Below, in pieces: positions 4,794 to 5,192 of a stretch of DNA of 5,192 nucleotides (the first letter of the stretch is position 1; the number at the start of each line of letters is the position of its first letter). The stretch lies in contig CAYWTS010000078.1 in assembly GCA_964461265.1 (NCBI GenBank), positions 1 to 5,192 on the forward strand, given 5' to 3'. Made by a program: the position numbers and the translations under genes. Origin of the DNA: CAYWTS01 sp964461265 (lineage in GTDB: Bacteria > Bacteroidota > Ignavibacteria > Tepidaquicellales > OLB5). A model generated the notes under the pieces. It saw only the letters and a program-made list of their open reading frames with translations, was not told the origin of the DNA and searched no databases.

Positions 4794-5192
4794 ATGAAAA
4801 CTTTAATATTTTTCATTTTAGTCATTTTCCAAAATGTTGTTTATTCCCAAATCCCAACTCCGGAGCAGATATATGATTCCACAGGGGATGCTATCTTTTT
4901 CATGCAGGTTTTCAATATGGATAACGAATTAATTGCCTCAGGCAGTGCTGTTCTGGTAAACAAAAACGGATTGATTTACACAAATTACCACATTTTTGAA
5001 GGATGTTCTAAAATTAAACTTATTAACGGACTTGATACCATTGAAAATCCGCTTATAATGGCAGCAGACCCTGAAAGAGATATTTTAATATTAAAAATCA
5101 ATAACAACACACACAAACCTGTAAAAATTTCTGATTGTAATTATTTAAAAACCGGGCAATCAGTTTATACACTTGGAAATCCGCAGGATTAC
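4794..5192 (+). CDS. Secreted trypsin-like (HtrA-type) serine protease, 3' end outside window
   Basis: The open frame gives 133 residues and is still open at the window edge. Residues 1-18 are a signal peptide (MKTLIFFILVIF core) with likely cleavage before Gln19, so the protein acts in the periplasm or outside the cell. Residues 50-70 (GSAVLVNKNGLIYTNYHIFEG) match the trypsin-like peptidase pattern G-S-x-x-x-x-x-x-x-G-x-x-x-T-N-x-H-x-x-x-G, with His66 as the catalytic base. D-P-E-R-D-I-L-I-L-K-I at 92-102 supplies Asp96. V-Y-T-L-G-N-P at 124-130 is the strand that precedes the nucleophile region in this family. The catalytic Ser motif would lie beyond the window, so activity cannot be confirmed. 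HtrA/DegP enzymes usually add PDZ domains, while other Bacteroidota members add TPR or no domain; which applies is not visible. Two Cys (71 and 115) occur in the mature part. The ATG at 4794 gives an intact signal peptide, but no Shine-Dalgarno site is seen. Confidence 0.85.
   Translation, partial: MKTLIFFILVIFQNVVYSQIPTPEQIYDSTGDAIFFMQVFNMDNELIASGSAVLVNKNGLIYTNYHIFEGCSKIKLINGLDTIENPLIMAADPERDILILKINNNTHKPVKISDCNYLKTGQSVYTLGNPQDY

Overview
The window reads as a chromosomal stretch from a low-GC member of the Bacteroidota/Ignavibacteria/Chlorobi lineage. Four things in the sequence point that way. The exported proteins have signal peptides ending just before a glutamine. Two of the intergenic regions carry promoters of the TTG-N19-TAnnTTTG type used by Bacteroidota. 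A DUF3467 protein typical of this group is present. Most genes have A/T-rich leaders with little Shine-Dalgarno sequence. One very good Shine-Dalgarno (before the DUF3467 gene) argues slightly for an Ignavibacteria-like genome over a classical Bacteroides or Flavobacterium. The genus cannot be named from the sequence alone.

Layout: positions 1-364 hold no convincing gene. The left edge carries repeat-like sequence (a possible insertion-sequence terminal repeat at 24-39 and a GC-rich palindrome at 74-95), and the right edge carries a promoter (313-342) for the next gene. Positions 365-2841 hold three same-strand genes, with gaps of 18 and 50 bases, that encode exported beta-barrel proteins of the OmpA/OmpX-like 'outer membrane beta-barrel' type. 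They are recognisably paralogous: all share a 26-residue G-[LI]-E...K-Y-x-x-A-N...K block before the last strands. A 158-base gap follows, then an LptF/LptG-family permease (3000-4103), an inner-membrane subunit of the lipopolysaccharide exporter. It converges on a small DUF3467 gene on the minus strand (4214-4558). The stop codon of that gene lies inside a degenerate heptamer repeat. A 235-base divergent intergenic region (4559-4793) carries a well-formed promoter for the DUF3467 gene and a perfect 8-1-8 palindrome. The last gene starts at 4794 and runs off the window; it is a secreted trypsin-like (HtrA-type) serine protease with the His and Asp of the triad visible.

Most of the window concerns the cell envelope: three barrels for the outer membrane, one lipopolysaccharide transport permease, and one exported protease. 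The sequence does not show that they form one functional system. The barrel cluster is the most likely single transcription unit and the most interesting item, as a tandem family that has diverged mainly in one long loop. I found no clear sign of a wholly new system. There is no CRISPR array, no recognised RNA gene and no intact mobile element.
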